Below, in pieces: positions 44,913 to 53,151 of a stretch of 64,000 nucleotides of DNA (the first letter of the stretch is position 1; each line of letters opens with the position of its first letter). The notes under the pieces are model-generated. The model saw nothing but the letters and a program-made list of their open reading frames with translations. It was not told the DNA's origin and searched no databases. A program made the translations under genes and the position numbers. The DNA is from Candidatus Metalachnospira gallinarum (lineage in GTDB: Bacteria > Bacillota > Clostridia > Lachnospirales > Anaerotignaceae). The stretch spans positions 1-64,000 of the forward strand of contig CAJFHC010000008.1 in assembly GCA_904378045.1 (NCBI GenBank), in the 5' to 3' direction.

Positions 44913-47135
44913 TTATGAATTAACTCTTTCTATATCCTCCACGCCTTTGACATTCTTAAGATGGGTGCATACCTTCTCAAGCTGCTCCTTGCTCGTTATC
45001 TCAAGCACGATATTGACAATGGAGAGCATATCCTTCGTCGTTCTGGCGTTGAAAGATTTTACCGGGAGGTTCTCTTCGGCCAAAACCTTGCTAAGATCAA
45101 GTATCATATTATTTCTGTCCACGCAGAGGAGTCTGATCTCGGCCTGGAACGAAAGGGATGGAGCCGTTCCGTCCTTTCTTGTGATCTCCCACTCGGCGTC
45201 AATGAGCCTGTGTCTGTCCTCCTCCGGCAGATTTATTATATTTGAGCAGTCCGTCCTGTGGATGGAAACGCCCCTGCCTCTTGTTACGAATCCGATTATC
45301 TCGTCTCCGGGAACGGGGTTGCAGCATCTTGAAAATCTTACGCTTACGTCTCCTATTCCCTTTACAACGACTCCGCTGTCACTCTTTTTGGAGGATTTCG
45401 CGTTGGCCTTTTCCTCCATCTTTTTGAGCACGTCCTCGGCGCTCTGATTCTTTTTCTGTTCCTTCTTGTATTCCTCAATAAAACGGTTTATGACCTGGCC
45501 TTCCTTTACTCCGCCATGTCCAACGGCAGCGCATAGGGCGTCCCAGTCTTTAAATCCGAATTTGTTTACTACTATCTCTACCCATTCAGGCTTGGCAAGA
45601 TCGGAGAAAGAATAATTCTTCTTCTTGGCGTCGGCTATTATAAGCTCCTTGCCTCTAACAATGTTTTCTTCCTTGAACTCCTTTTTGAACCACTGGTTGA
45701 TTTTTGTTCTCGCCGTGGAGCTCTTTACAAGGGAAAGCCAGTCTCTGCTGGGGCCCCTTGAGTTCTGGGAAGTCAGTATCTCTACGATGTCACCGTTTTG
45801 TATCTTGTAATCGAATGTAACGATCTTGTTGTTTACCCTCGCTCCGACCATCTTGTTTCCTACGGCCGAATGTATGGCGTAGGCGAAGTCAATGGGCGTA
45901 GAGCCGTTGGGAAGGGGTATTACCTTGCCCTGCGGGGTAAAGGCGTATACCGAGTCGTTGAATATGTTAAGGTCCAGCTTGAGGGCGGCCATAAATTCCT
46001 TGTTATCCGACAGATCCCTCTGCCACTCAAGTATCTGTCTCAGCCACGCCATCTTTTCGGCTTCTTTGTCCTTAGACGTATCCCCGGCTTTTCCCTCTTT
46101 ATATTTCCAATGTGCCGCTATACCATATTCGCTTGTACGGTGCATCTCCCATGTTCTTATCTGTACCTCGAAAGGTTCTCCCGTAGGGCCGATAAGAGTA
46201 TTATGGAGAGACTGATACATATTGGGCTTAGGCATGGCTATATAGTCCTTGAAACGTCCCGGAACGGGCTTATACATATCATGGACTATTCCCAGACAGG
46301 CGTAGCAGTCCCTTACGGTATCAACGATTATCCTGACAGCGAAAAGGTCGTATATCTGATCAAGTGTTTTGTTCTGATTGACCATCTTTTTATAAATACT
46401 GAAAAAGTGCTTGCTTCTTCCGTAAACGGTACCTTTGATGCCAGACTCGTCAATTTTGGCTTTGATCTCCTCAACGATCTGGTTTACATACCTTTCCCTC
46501 TCGGATTTCTTTTTCTCTATCTTATGCTTAAGGTCATAATACGCGTCGGGATTAAGATATTTAAAGCAGAGATCTTCCATCTCCGTGCGTATTTTCGATA
46601 TACCGAGCCTGTGAGCCAAAGGAGCGTATATGTCCAATGTCTCCTGAGCCTTCTCCCTCTGCTTTTCCTCGGTCATATAGTTGAGGGTGCGCATATTATG
46701 GAGCCTGTCGGCAAGCTTGATAAGTATTACCCTTATGTCCTTGGCCATGGCCAGAAACATTTTCCTGTAGTTTTCTGCCTGTATTTCTTCCTTTGTCGTA
46801 TAGGAAAGTTTTCCCAGCTTTGTAACACCGTCAACAAGAACCGCCACTTCCTCGCCGAAAAGATTTTTTATGTCGTCATAGGTATACGGCGTATCCTCTA
46901 TTGTGTCGTGGAGTATTCCTGCGACTATGGTCTCCATGTCCAGCTCCAGCTCCGCCAGTATTATTGCCACCTTGAGCGGGTGGATTATATACGGCTCTCC
47001 GGATTTTCTCTTCTGATCCTTATGAGCCTCCTTGGCAAGATCATATGCTTTCTTAAGCATGGAAAAGTTATCCGTAGGATGATATTGTTTAATTTTTTCT
47101 ACTAACTGTTCATATAATTCATCTGGTGTTTCCAC
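44913..47135 (-). CDS. rel: Bifunctional (p)ppGpp synthetase/hydrolase (Rel)
   Basis: The ~740-residue enzyme makes and degrades the stringent-response alarmone. The HD hydrolase domain has VAGILHDTIEDTPYTYDDI; the synthetase domain has VYGRSKHFFSIYKKMVNQ and FRIIVDT-like FAVRIIVDTVRDCY; TGS and ACT domains follow (VIPLPNGSTPIDFAYAIHS). I start at the GTG at 47135 (V-E-T-P-D-E-L-Y), which has GGGGGAG at 9 bases; the longer ATG frame from 47198 has no ribosome site. Both catalytic sites appear intact, so this is the long Rel of Firmicutes. Confidence 0.95.
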   Translation of the reverse strand: METPDELYEQLVEKIKQYHPTDNFSMLKKAYDLAKEAHKDQKRKSGEPYIIHPLKVAIILAELELDMETIVAGILHDTIEDTPYTYDDIKNLFGEEVAVLVDGVTKLGKLSYTTKEEIQAENYRKMFLAMAKDIRVILIKLADRLHNMRTLNYMTEEKQREKAQETLDIYAPLAHRLGISKIRTEMEDLCFKYLNPDAYYDLKHKIEKKKSERERYVNQIVEEIKAKIDESGIKGTVYGRSKHFFSIYKKMVNQNKTLDQIYDLFAVRIIVDTVRDCYACLGIVHDMYKPVPGRFKDYIAMPKPNMYQSLHNTLIGPTGEPFEVQIRTWEMHRTSEYGIAAHWKYKEGKAGDTSKDKEAEKMAWLRQILEWQRDLSDNKEFMAALKLDLNIFNDSVYAFTPQGKVIPLPNGSTPIDFAYAIHSAVGNKMVGARVNNKIVTFDYKIQNGDIVEILTSQNSRGPSRDWLSLVKSSTARTKINQWFKKEFKEENIVRGKELIIADAKKKNYSFSDLAKPEWVEIVVNKFGFKDWDALCAAVGHGGVKEGQVINRFIEEYKKEQKKNQSAEDVLKKMEEKANAKSSKKSDSGVVVKGIGDVSVRFSRCCNPVPGDEIIGFVTRGRGVSIHRTDCSNIINLPEEDRHRLIDAEWEITRKDGTAPSLSFQAEIRLLCVDRNNMILDLSKVLAEENLPVKSFNARTTKDMLSIVNIVLEITSKEQLEKVCTHLKNVKGVEDIERVNS

Positions 47136-47218
47136 AGGCGTCAACTCCCCCACTGGCGGCAGTTTGTTATCTATGTAAAAAAAAGAACACTGCTCCATAT
47201 TAAATATGTTTAAGATGT

Positions 47219-47246
47219 ATTATATATTTTTTTTGATTTTTTTCAA
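47219..47246 (-). promoter_or_regulatory. Predicted promoter of rel-dtd
   Basis: On the minus strand TTGAAA (47241-47246) and a perfect TATAAT (47219-47224) are 16 bp apart, ~75 bases before the preferred GTG start of rel. Confidence 0.6.
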
Positions 47247-47405
47247 GTATACTGCTGAAATTATTGACATTTTTTGTTTAGAAAAATCATTTTTTATCCT
47301 TTCCGGCGCAAATTTTTTATAATTTCTTTAAAAGTCTTTTTGTGTTATAATTTATATCAGTAATTATATCCTATGAAATACATCGTTAAACGGAGAATAA
47401 AATCT

Positions 47406-48125
47406 ATGAAGATCCAGAAACTCCTCAGCTACACAAGACAGGCGGTAAATGACTATAATATGATATCGGCTGGCGACAGAATCGCCGTCGGCGTTTCCGG
47501 AGGAAAAGACAGTATATGCCTTCTGACGGCGCTGGCGCAGATGAGACGCTTTTTCCCCCTGCCTTTTGAGGTAGAGGCAATAACCGTCTGTCTCGGCTTT
47601 GAGGGGGCTGATTACAGCGGTATAGCCCAATACTGCCGGGAGCTTGGCGTAAGATATACCGTTGTTGAAACGTCCATCGGCGAGATAGTGTTTGAACGCA
47701 AAAAGGAGGACAATCCCTGCTCTCTCTGCGCTAAAATGCGAAAAGGCGCCCTTAACTCCGCCGCCGAGGAGCTTGGCTGCAATAAGATCGCCCTCGGCCA
47801 CAACAAGGACGACGTAATAGAAACATTTTTGATGTCGCTCATTTACGAAGGCAGGATAAACTGCTTCTCGCCCGTCAGCTTTCTTGAGCGCAAAAAGCTC
47901 TACTCCATACGTCCGCTTATATATGTTTCCGAATATGAGACCGAAAGCCTTGTAAAAAGCCTTGGGGTCGCTCCCGTAAAAAATCCCTGCCCGGCCGACG
48001 GAAACACTAAGCGTCAGGAAATAAAAGAGCTTATAAAAAGTCTTTCAAAGACCTACCCAACCATTAGGGAAAATATATTCGGCGCTGTCTCAAGGGGACT
48101 TGACGACTGGAAAAGAGGTAATTGA
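47406..48125 (+). CDS. TtcA-like PP-loop tRNA thiolation protein
   Basis: The 239-residue protein has the PP-loop AVGVSGGKDSICLLTAL, a C-x2-C in NPCSLCAKMRKGALNSAAEE, ALGHNKDDVIETFLMSLIYEG and a third Cys in PVKNPCPADGNTKRQEIKEL, the layout of TtcA, which uses a [4Fe-4S] cluster to make 2-thiocytidine-32 in tRNA. In Firmicutes the target of these proteins is less clear. I start at 47406 (MKIQKLL), which has GGAG upstream. It shares a transcript with the recombinase and NUDIX genes. Confidence 0.87.
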   Translation: MKIQKLLSYTRQAVNDYNMISAGDRIAVGVSGGKDSICLLTALAQMRRFFPLPFEVEAITVCLGFEGADYSGIAQYCRELGVRYTVVETSIGEIVFERKKEDNPCSLCAKMRKGALNSAAEELGCNKIALGHNKDDVIETFLMSLIYEGRINCFSPVSFLERKKLYSIRPLIYVSEYETESLVKSLGVAPVKNPCPADGNTKRQEIKELIKSLSKTYPTIRENIFGAVSRGLDDWKRGN

Positions 48126-48126
48126 T

Positions 48127-49203
48127 ATGGAAAACAATATGAGCTATGCCGATGAGGAAAAAATTAAAAATACGGCTCATCTGAAGGGGCTGCTGGAGCA
48201 GCTTCCTCCCTTCTGTTATACCTATTTCAGGGGCATTGCCCAGACAACGTCCGTGAAAACAAGGATGGGCTATGCCTATGACCTGAAAATATTTTTCGGT
48301 TTTCTATGTGAAAGGCACAAACATTTCAAAGGCATAAAATTTGAGGACATCCGCCCGGAGGATCTGGACTATGTCAAATCAACGGACATTGAGGAATTTC
48401 TGGATTATGTATCCATATATGTTCCATATGACGATGAAAGCGGCAAAAACAAAGGGCCTAAGATACTTAACAACGAGTGCGCCAAGTCAAGAAAACTGGC
48501 CGCCGTCAGAGGAATGTATAAATATTATCTGCGAAAGGGTCTTATAACAAAGGATCCCGCCGCACTTGTGGAAGCGCCGAAAATCCACGACAAAAACATA
48601 ATCCGGCTTGAGGCCAACGAGGTGGCCAATCTCCTTGACGAGGTGGAAAACGGCGATAATCTTACGGACAGACAGCAGAAATTCCATGAAAAAACAAAAA
48701 TAAGGGATCTCGCCATCATATCGACCCTTGTCGGCACAGGAATACGAGTGTCCGAATGTGTGGGGCTCAATGTGGACGACATAGATTTTGACAGTTACTC
48801 ATTTATGATAACAAGGAAGGGCGGCAAGCAGGCACAGATATATTTCGGCGATGAGGTGGCTGAAGCCCTCGCGGACTATATAGGCTACAGAAAGGAGCAT
48901 CCCCCTGCCGACGAGAACGACAAAGCGCTTTTTCTGTCCAACAGGGGCAAACGCATATCCGTAAGGCAGGTTGAGCTTATGGTCAAAAAATACGCCCAAA
49001 CGGCCGTAAAACTCAAAAAAATAACGCCCCATAAACTCAGGAGCACCTTCGGCACAAATCTCTATCTTGAGACAGGAGACATATATCTGGTGGCGGATGT
49101 TCTCGGCCACGCCGACGTCAATACCACAAGAAAGCATTATACGGCAACTGAAATAGAGCTCAAGCGAAAGGCCGCAAGAAAGATCAATCTCAGAAAGGAC
49201 TGA
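48127..49203 (+). CDS. Tyrosine recombinase (XerC/D-like)
   Basis: The 358-residue protein has an N-terminal SAM-like DNA-binding part (TRMGYAYDLKIFFGFLCERH) and the catalytic domain with R207 (GTGIRVSE), K234 (RKGGKQAQ), H302 and R305 (PHKLRSTFG), H328 (LGHADVNTTRKHY) and the nucleophile Y338. All six residues are present. It is ~60 residues longer than XerC or XerD, through an insert near 95-115 (YDDESGKNKGPK). The start follows the TtcA-like gene by one base, and no phage genes are near, so it may be a housekeeping Xer protein and not an integrase. Confidence 0.9.
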   Translation: MENNMSYADEEKIKNTAHLKGLLEQLPPFCYTYFRGIAQTTSVKTRMGYAYDLKIFFGFLCERHKHFKGIKFEDIRPEDLDYVKSTDIEEFLDYVSIYVPYDDESGKNKGPKILNNECAKSRKLAAVRGMYKYYLRKGLITKDPAALVEAPKIHDKNIIRLEANEVANLLDEVENGDNLTDRQQKFHEKTKIRDLAIISTLVGTGIRVSECVGLNVDDIDFDSYSFMITRKGGKQAQIYFGDEVAEALADYIGYRKEHPPADENDKALFLSNRGKRISVRQVELMVKKYAQTAVKLKKITPHKLRSTFGTNLYLETGDIYLVADVLGHADVNTTRKHYTATEIELKRKAARKINLRKD

Positions 49204-49207
49204 TACC

Positions 49208-49831
49208 ATGCCCGATATTAATTCCGATTATATATCTCAAAAACTCAAAGCCCACACTCCGGCTCCGGAAGGCGTATTCCGCCACAGCGCCGTGCTTATA
49301 CCAATATTTGAAACTGAGAGAGGCTATGAGCTTTTGTTTTGCAAGCGTTCTATGACATTAAGGCGCCAGCCCGGCGACGTTTGTTTCCCCGGCGGAGGAC
49401 GCGACGGAGACGAAACAAATCTTGAGACCGCCCTCAGAGAAACTTGGGAGGAAACGGGAATACCCGCGGAAAACATTGAGATACTCGGTCAGACAGACTA
49501 TGTGATAACATCCTACGGCGCGGTCATAACGCCTTTTGTCGGCCTTATAAAAAACACCTCTCCCGACCGTCTGAGGATAAATCCCGACGAGGTTGAGGAG
49601 ACATTTCTCGTGCCGCTTAGTTTCTTTTTGAACCGTGAGCCCGAGACCCATTATGTTTATATAAACATCGAGGTCCCTGACGACTTCCCCTTCGAGCATA
49701 TCGTCGGAGGCAGAAATTACGGCTGGAGCAAGGGCAGACAGCCCGAGTTGTTTTACTTCTACCGCCATCAGGTAATCTGGGGCTTTACGGCAAGGGTCGT
49801 GAAAAATTTATGTTCCATACTTAAGCAGTGA
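49208..49831 (+). CDS. NUDIX hydrolase, CoA pyrophosphatase-like
   Basis: The 207-residue protein has a full NUDIX box, GGGRDGDETNLETALRETWE then ETGI, and the preceding RRQPGDVCFPGG motif that marks the NudL/YeaB group acting on CoA and its derivatives. It follows the recombinase gene by 4 bp and ends the unit before a strong terminator. Substrate assignment is from motif similarity. Confidence 0.9.
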   Translation: MPDINSDYISQKLKAHTPAPEGVFRHSAVLIPIFETERGYELLFCKRSMTLRRQPGDVCFPGGGRDGDETNLETALRETWEETGIPAENIEILGQTDYVITSYGAVITPFVGLIKNTSPDRLRINPDEVEETFLVPLSFFLNREPETHYVYINIEVPDDFPFEHIVGGRNYGWSKGRQPELFYFYRHQVIWGFTARVVKNLCSILKQ

Positions 49832-49834
49832 CAC

Positions 49835-49859
49835 ATCCCCTCCTATTCGGAGGGGATTT
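49835..49859 (+). terminator. Terminator of the ttcA-like/recombinase/NUDIX unit
   Basis: ATCCCCTCC-tatt-CGGAGGGGAT followed by TTT, 4 bp after the NUDIX stop codon. Confidence 0.8.
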
Positions 49860-49891
49860 TCTCAAAATATAGGAAAGCAATAGGAAAAATA

Positions 49892-49920
49892 TTGTTCCTT
49901 TCCATTATATATTGTATAAT
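49892..49920 (+). promoter_or_regulatory. Predicted promoter of the 50-kb lipoprotein gene
   Basis: TTGTTC (49892-49897) and TATAAT (49915-49920) are 17 bp apart. The leader is ~118 bases. A GGAAA...TTTCC inverted repeat (49872-49903) overlaps the -35. Confidence 0.55.
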
Positions 49921-50044
49921 ATAGTAAAAGTATTCTATTATATCAAAATTTTTGAAATAAAATATCGTTATTGTTACCCTGAATCCGAAGATCTGCGGTT
50001 CGCTGTGTATAACAGTATGCAGCTATTAAGGAGGAGTGCGATGT

Positions 50045-50908
50045 ATGAAAAAAATTCTATTTCTTCTTATACTACTGACAGCGGTAAATTTATCATCCTG
50101 TTCAGGCAAACCGAACAGTAATAGCGACCTTGTCCCGAATGTTGAAGACGTTGAGATTGGTTCATTCACCGAATATGATCTGATAAAAGAGCTTCAGACG
50201 ATGGATAACGATAGGCTTTCGGAACTTGGCTATACGGATAATGAAATCAGCGAAATATACTCCATTGATTTTAAAAAAATCGTTGAGGCTGCAAAAGAAA
50301 AACGATATGAAACCTTAAAAAACAGCGGATATACGGATGAGGACATTAAAGTCATTTACGGTGATGACATTGACGCGGCAGCCAGGATCTTATCGGCAGA
50401 GTTGATTTGTCGTTGTGAAATAACCGGCCTCAGCTACAGTCCCCTGATGGACAGGACATACGCTGACGTTGAATTTGCGTGGAAATGGAACAAGTGCCCT
50501 ATGATCACATTTACCGACATTATAGGCGTCTATGTTTCAAACCGGATGTATATAGATAAATCAAAAGTTTTTGTAAGATATTATGAGGATGGCGACTGGG
50601 ACTCATACTCTCAGACCAAAACATATTGTTTTGAGCCTGCCGGCGTTACAAGCCTTGCGGAATGCTCATTTGATATTAATCTATTCAAGTTCCCAAGCGT
50701 TCAAAAATCGGAGGTCGCTCTGGAAGGCAAGGCGTTATGCCGCTGGAAACTTGATGAAAAATTACAGGACATTTATGTCGTAGCCAAATACGGTCACTCC
50801 GTAATTCCATGTTCCCCGGATTTGGCGGTGTCTGACGGTAATTTAGTATTTGCTCCATATATCGGTGTGTCGGAGGCAGGAATGGATTTAGATTACATAA
50901 AAAAATAA
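50045..50908 (+). CDS. Uncharacterised lipoprotein with a duplicated GYTD motif
   Basis: The 287-residue protein has a lipoprotein signal (MKKILFLLILLTAVNLSSCS, Cys at 19). Residues ~54-107 hold a 33-residue tandem repeat: DNDRLSELGYTDNEISEIYS and RYETLKNSGYTDEDIKVIYG, each a helix-turn-helix-like L..GYTD..I..IY unit. The rest (about 115-285) is beta-rich with many Tyr/Trp. No known domain is recognised. AAGGAGGA lies 9 bases before the ATG at 50045. It has its own promoter and terminator and borders the stalk-protein/protease region, to which it may belong by function. Confidence 0.75.
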   Translation: MKKILFLLILLTAVNLSSCSGKPNSNSDLVPNVEDVEIGSFTEYDLIKELQTMDNDRLSELGYTDNEISEIYSIDFKKIVEAAKEKRYETLKNSGYTDEDIKVIYGDDIDAAARILSAELICRCEITGLSYSPLMDRTYADVEFAWKWNKCPMITFTDIIGVYVSNRMYIDKSKVFVRYYEDGDWDSYSQTKTYCFEPAGVTSLAECSFDINLFKFPSVQKSEVALEGKALCRWKLDEKLQDIYVVAKYGHSVIPCSPDLAVSDGNLVFAPYIGVSEAGMDLDYIKK

Positions 50909-50936
50909 ATTCTATTTTCACATTTTAAATTAGCAA

Positions 50937-50979
50937 AACCGAGGTCAAGCATCCACAGCGGATTCCGGCCTCGGTTATT
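50937..50979 (+). terminator. Terminator of the lipoprotein gene
   Basis: AACCGAGG...CCTCGGTT forms a stem with a long loop, followed by ATTTTTTAATTTTT. Confidence 0.75.
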
Positions 50980-51055
50980 TTTTAATTTTTATATGAAATT
51001 CACTTTATTTTGTACGCAGATTTTTTCATACAGTTTATTAACTTTTCAGTCTATA

Positions 51056-52015
51056 TCATTTTATAATGTATCGGTTCAGCGTCTCATAAACGATATCTCC
51101 GTTTGCGTATACGGTCGTTACGTCAAACATTTCCCTGCCGACAACCGGAACAAAATGCCGGTCAACTCTCTGGCTTATGACCTCACGGCTTGAGCCGTCA
51201 GCCTCGAGCGCCATTTTCTTGAGTTCATCCTCGGTAATGTTTCCATCGACTACAGCTTCACCGGCGGTATTGTAAATTTCTCCGCCGATGGCCGTTATTT
51301 CCACCCGATCATTGTATACGGCCGCGAAATATCCCAAATTCGTCTCTATTTCGTCCACCGTATATTTATAAATAACAAACCGTTCAGCATCGGAGTTATC
51401 ATCCGTCTCCACTATCTTTTTAGTAAAATTATCCGCCGAAAACTCCGCGTCCATCGTTTTTATGCAGTTTTCCACATATTTATCGTCAGCGCATCCTTCC
51501 GTTTGGAAAACATCCGATTTTTCCTTTGAAATGTTCAAAATCACGTTTCCCTCGGCAAATGATACACCGATATTTTCAACGCCGTAATATTTCAGCGCTG
51601 TCTCAACGGGGATATAAAGCCTGTCGCCGATTATTACATTTCTTGCTTCCTGCGCTTCTCTTTTGCCGTTTACGTCGGAGAAGCTCTCGCCGGCGGCCGA
51701 CGATATGGTAAATGCTTTGCCGTCCTCGTTTCGCGCGGCGGTAAACAGCTTTCTTTCGCCATCCCAGGAAATATCGGATTCGTCATAGTTTCCGCCGGCA
51801 TACAAGTCTATATATCTGGCCGGTATAAGGACATTTCCGTTTTCATCGGTCACAGCTCCTTCTCCATCGTGACCCATATATATCCCGTCAACATATATGC
51901 CCGCCATACCGGGAACTATGGTCGTTCCACGCTCGGCGATATATGCCGCGTAGGCGCTGAACGGCGTAAGCGAAGCCAAAGTTAAGGCGATGGCTATAAC
52001 TTTTAACCGTCTCAT
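51056..52015 (-). CDS. Secreted stalk-domain protein with PepSY-like C-terminal region
   Basis: The 319-residue protein has a signal peptide (cleavage near AYA, ~23), then a stalk domain similar to the N-terminal domain of copper amine oxidases: IYVDGIYMGHDGEGAVTDEN, LIPARYIDLYAGG and the second lobe RNVIIGDRLYIPVETALKYYG. The C-terminal half (about 190-319) has FVIYKYTVDEIETNLGYFAAVYNDRVEITA (in parts) and DGNITEDELKKMALEADG, a PepSY-like pattern that recalls the C terminus of the protease at 54 kb. It follows the lipoprotein gene at 52 kb by 12 bp. Confidence 0.78.
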   Translation of the reverse strand: MRRLKVIAIALTLASLTPFSAYAAYIAERGTTIVPGMAGIYVDGIYMGHDGEGAVTDENGNVLIPARYIDLYAGGNYDESDISWDGERKLFTAARNEDGKAFTISSAAGESFSDVNGKREAQEARNVIIGDRLYIPVETALKYYGVENIGVSFAEGNVILNISKEKSDVFQTEGCADDKYVENCIKTMDAEFSADNFTKKIVETDDNSDAERFVIYKYTVDEIETNLGYFAAVYNDRVEITAIGGEIYNTAGEAVVDGNITEDELKKMALEADGSSREVISQRVDRHFVPVVGREMFDVTTVYANGDIVYETLNRYIIK

Positions 52016-52027
52016 ATCCGTCCTCCT

Positions 52028-52804
52028 TTACAGAGCAAAGGTCTGTCCCATTATCTCTACGCTGTCAATATTGTTTATATCGACCATATCGTCGAAATTG
52101 ATTATCGTAACAGCTGATCCGTCGCTTTCAGCTGAAGTTGACTTGTCCGTTGTCTGCGAAACCTCGTCTCTGCCGCCGTCCTTATAGTTAAGGGCTACGC
52201 TTCCGAGATCAGCGCCATTCTCGCGGTTATATTTTAAAACTATGGAAGTCTGGCCTACAACGCACTCCGTAAGCTCTATACCGTCTATCTTCGTGCCGTC
52301 AACATTTACCGCTGCCGCCGTCTTATCGCTTCCGACAACGCAGTTGAGCATCCAGCTTCCCTCGGCGCAGCTTACAAATTCTTCGCCCTCAAAATATCCG
52401 TAGTTCTCAAGCTCAAGCCAGTAATTGCCCGCCGGAACACCTCCGTCAAAGCTGTACTCCAGCTTCCAAACATCGTCCTGGCCGTTGGACGAATAAAGCT
52501 CGGAACCGATAAATTCGCATCCGGCGTCCCCTCCGTCGGCGCTCAGAAGAGATACTTTCTCAAACTCCATATCCGACGCCGGTCTTTCGGGCTCGGGAAG
52601 GCTGACCTGATACATGATCACCATTTCATCATCTTCTATGCCCGCGCCGGTTACTTTAACATTGAAATTTATCGGCACGTTTGAAACAGCCTCCTGCGTC
52701 TCCAAGTCTGTTTTTTCGGTGTCTCCGTTAGTCCCGGAGCATCCTGAAAGGCATAACGCCGCGGAAAATCCGATTATCGCCGCTGTGTTTAAAAATTTCT
52801 TCAT
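52028..52804 (-). CDS. Uncharacterised lipoprotein
   Basis: The 258-residue protein has a lipoprotein signal (KKFLNTAAIIGFSAALCLSG then C, near residue 21). The mature part is acidic, beta-rich and Ig-like, with NFNVKVTGAGIEDDEMVIMY and YSFDGGVPAGNYWLELENYG. No catalytic motif or known family is recognised. The ATG at 52804 follows AAGGAG. It heads a two-gene unit with the stalk-domain protein, driven by the matched promoter(s) at 52875-52903 and 53037-53065. Confidence 0.72.
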   Translation of the reverse strand: MKKFLNTAAIIGFSAALCLSGCSGTNGDTEKTDLETQEAVSNVPINFNVKVTGAGIEDDEMVIMYQVSLPEPERPASDMEFEKVSLLSADGGDAGCEFIGSELYSSNGQDDVWKLEYSFDGGVPAGNYWLELENYGYFEGEEFVSCAEGSWMLNCVVGSDKTAAAVNVDGTKIDGIELTECVVGQTSIVLKYNRENGADLGSVALNYKDGGRDEVSQTTDKSTSAESDGSAVTIINFDDMVDINNIDSVEIMGQTFAL

Positions 52805-52874
52805 AGCTAACACTCCTTGATCTGAAATATTATATGATTTTCACGTTAAAAGTTCAGTAATATTACTTGATTTA

Positions 52875-52934
52875 ATTATCTCACAACAATATTTTGATTT
52901 CAATATTTTCCAGATAATCTTAATAATTATTTAA
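52875..52934 (-). promoter_or_regulatory. Matched promoter, copy 1 (52-kb lipoprotein unit)
   Basis: On the minus strand TTGAAA (52898-52903) and GATAAT (52875-52880) are exactly 17 bp apart. The block directly upstream (52904-52934, plus strand TATTTTCCAGATAATCTTAA then TAATTATTTAAA) is conserved with copies at 53037 and 56133. The 52805-53151 gap holds this promoter, copy 2, a small hairpin with T8 (about 52981-53010) and a terminator at its right end. Confidence 0.7.
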
Positions 52935-52975
52935 AATATTTGTCAGAATTTTAAATAATTTACACAATAATCAGC

Positions 52976-53012
52976 CAAAAAAAACAGCTTTCCAAAGCGG
53001 CTCCGCCGACAT
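52976..53012 (-). terminator. Small hairpin plus T8 between two matched promoters
   Basis: On the minus strand GCCGCTTT-GG-AAAGCTG is followed by eight T. With copy 2 of the matched promoter starting near 53030, it would give a ~50-base RNA that also contains a 13-codon frame (M-S-A-E-P-L-W). It may be a small RNA, an attenuator or a leftover of a deleted gene. Confidence 0.4.
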
Positions 53013-53036
53013 TCTTATACTATTTCCTTTGCCGAG

Positions 53037-53096
53037 ATTATCGCATGGAAAGACAGGAGTTTCAATATTTTTCGGATGATTTTAATAAATATTTAA
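53037..53096 (-). promoter_or_regulatory. Matched promoter, copy 2
   Basis: On the minus strand TTGAAA (53060-53065) and GATAAT (53037-53042) are 17 bp apart. The spacer (CTCCTGTCTTTCCATGC) resembles that of copy 3 (TTCCTGCTTTTTCGTGC), and the upstream block TATTTTTCGGATGATTTTAA then TAAATATTTAAA matches copies 1 and 3 with a few changes. Confidence 0.65.
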
Positions 53097-53106
53097 AAAG
53101 CTGCTT

Positions 53107-53142
53107 ATAAAAATACAGCGCCCTGTTATTAAGCAGGACGCC
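53107..53142 (-). terminator. Terminator of the protease/stalk-domain operon
   Basis: On the minus strand GGCGtCCTG-cttaataa-CAGGgCGCT is followed by GTATTTTTAT, 10 bp after the stop codon of the stalk-domain gene at 53152. Confidence 0.7.
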
Positions 53143-53151
53143 TTATTACTG

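Noticed and set aside
48127-49203. Phage or genomic-island integrase.
   Set aside because: Neighbours are housekeeping genes on both sides; no phage genes, no flanking direct repeats and no tRNA target.
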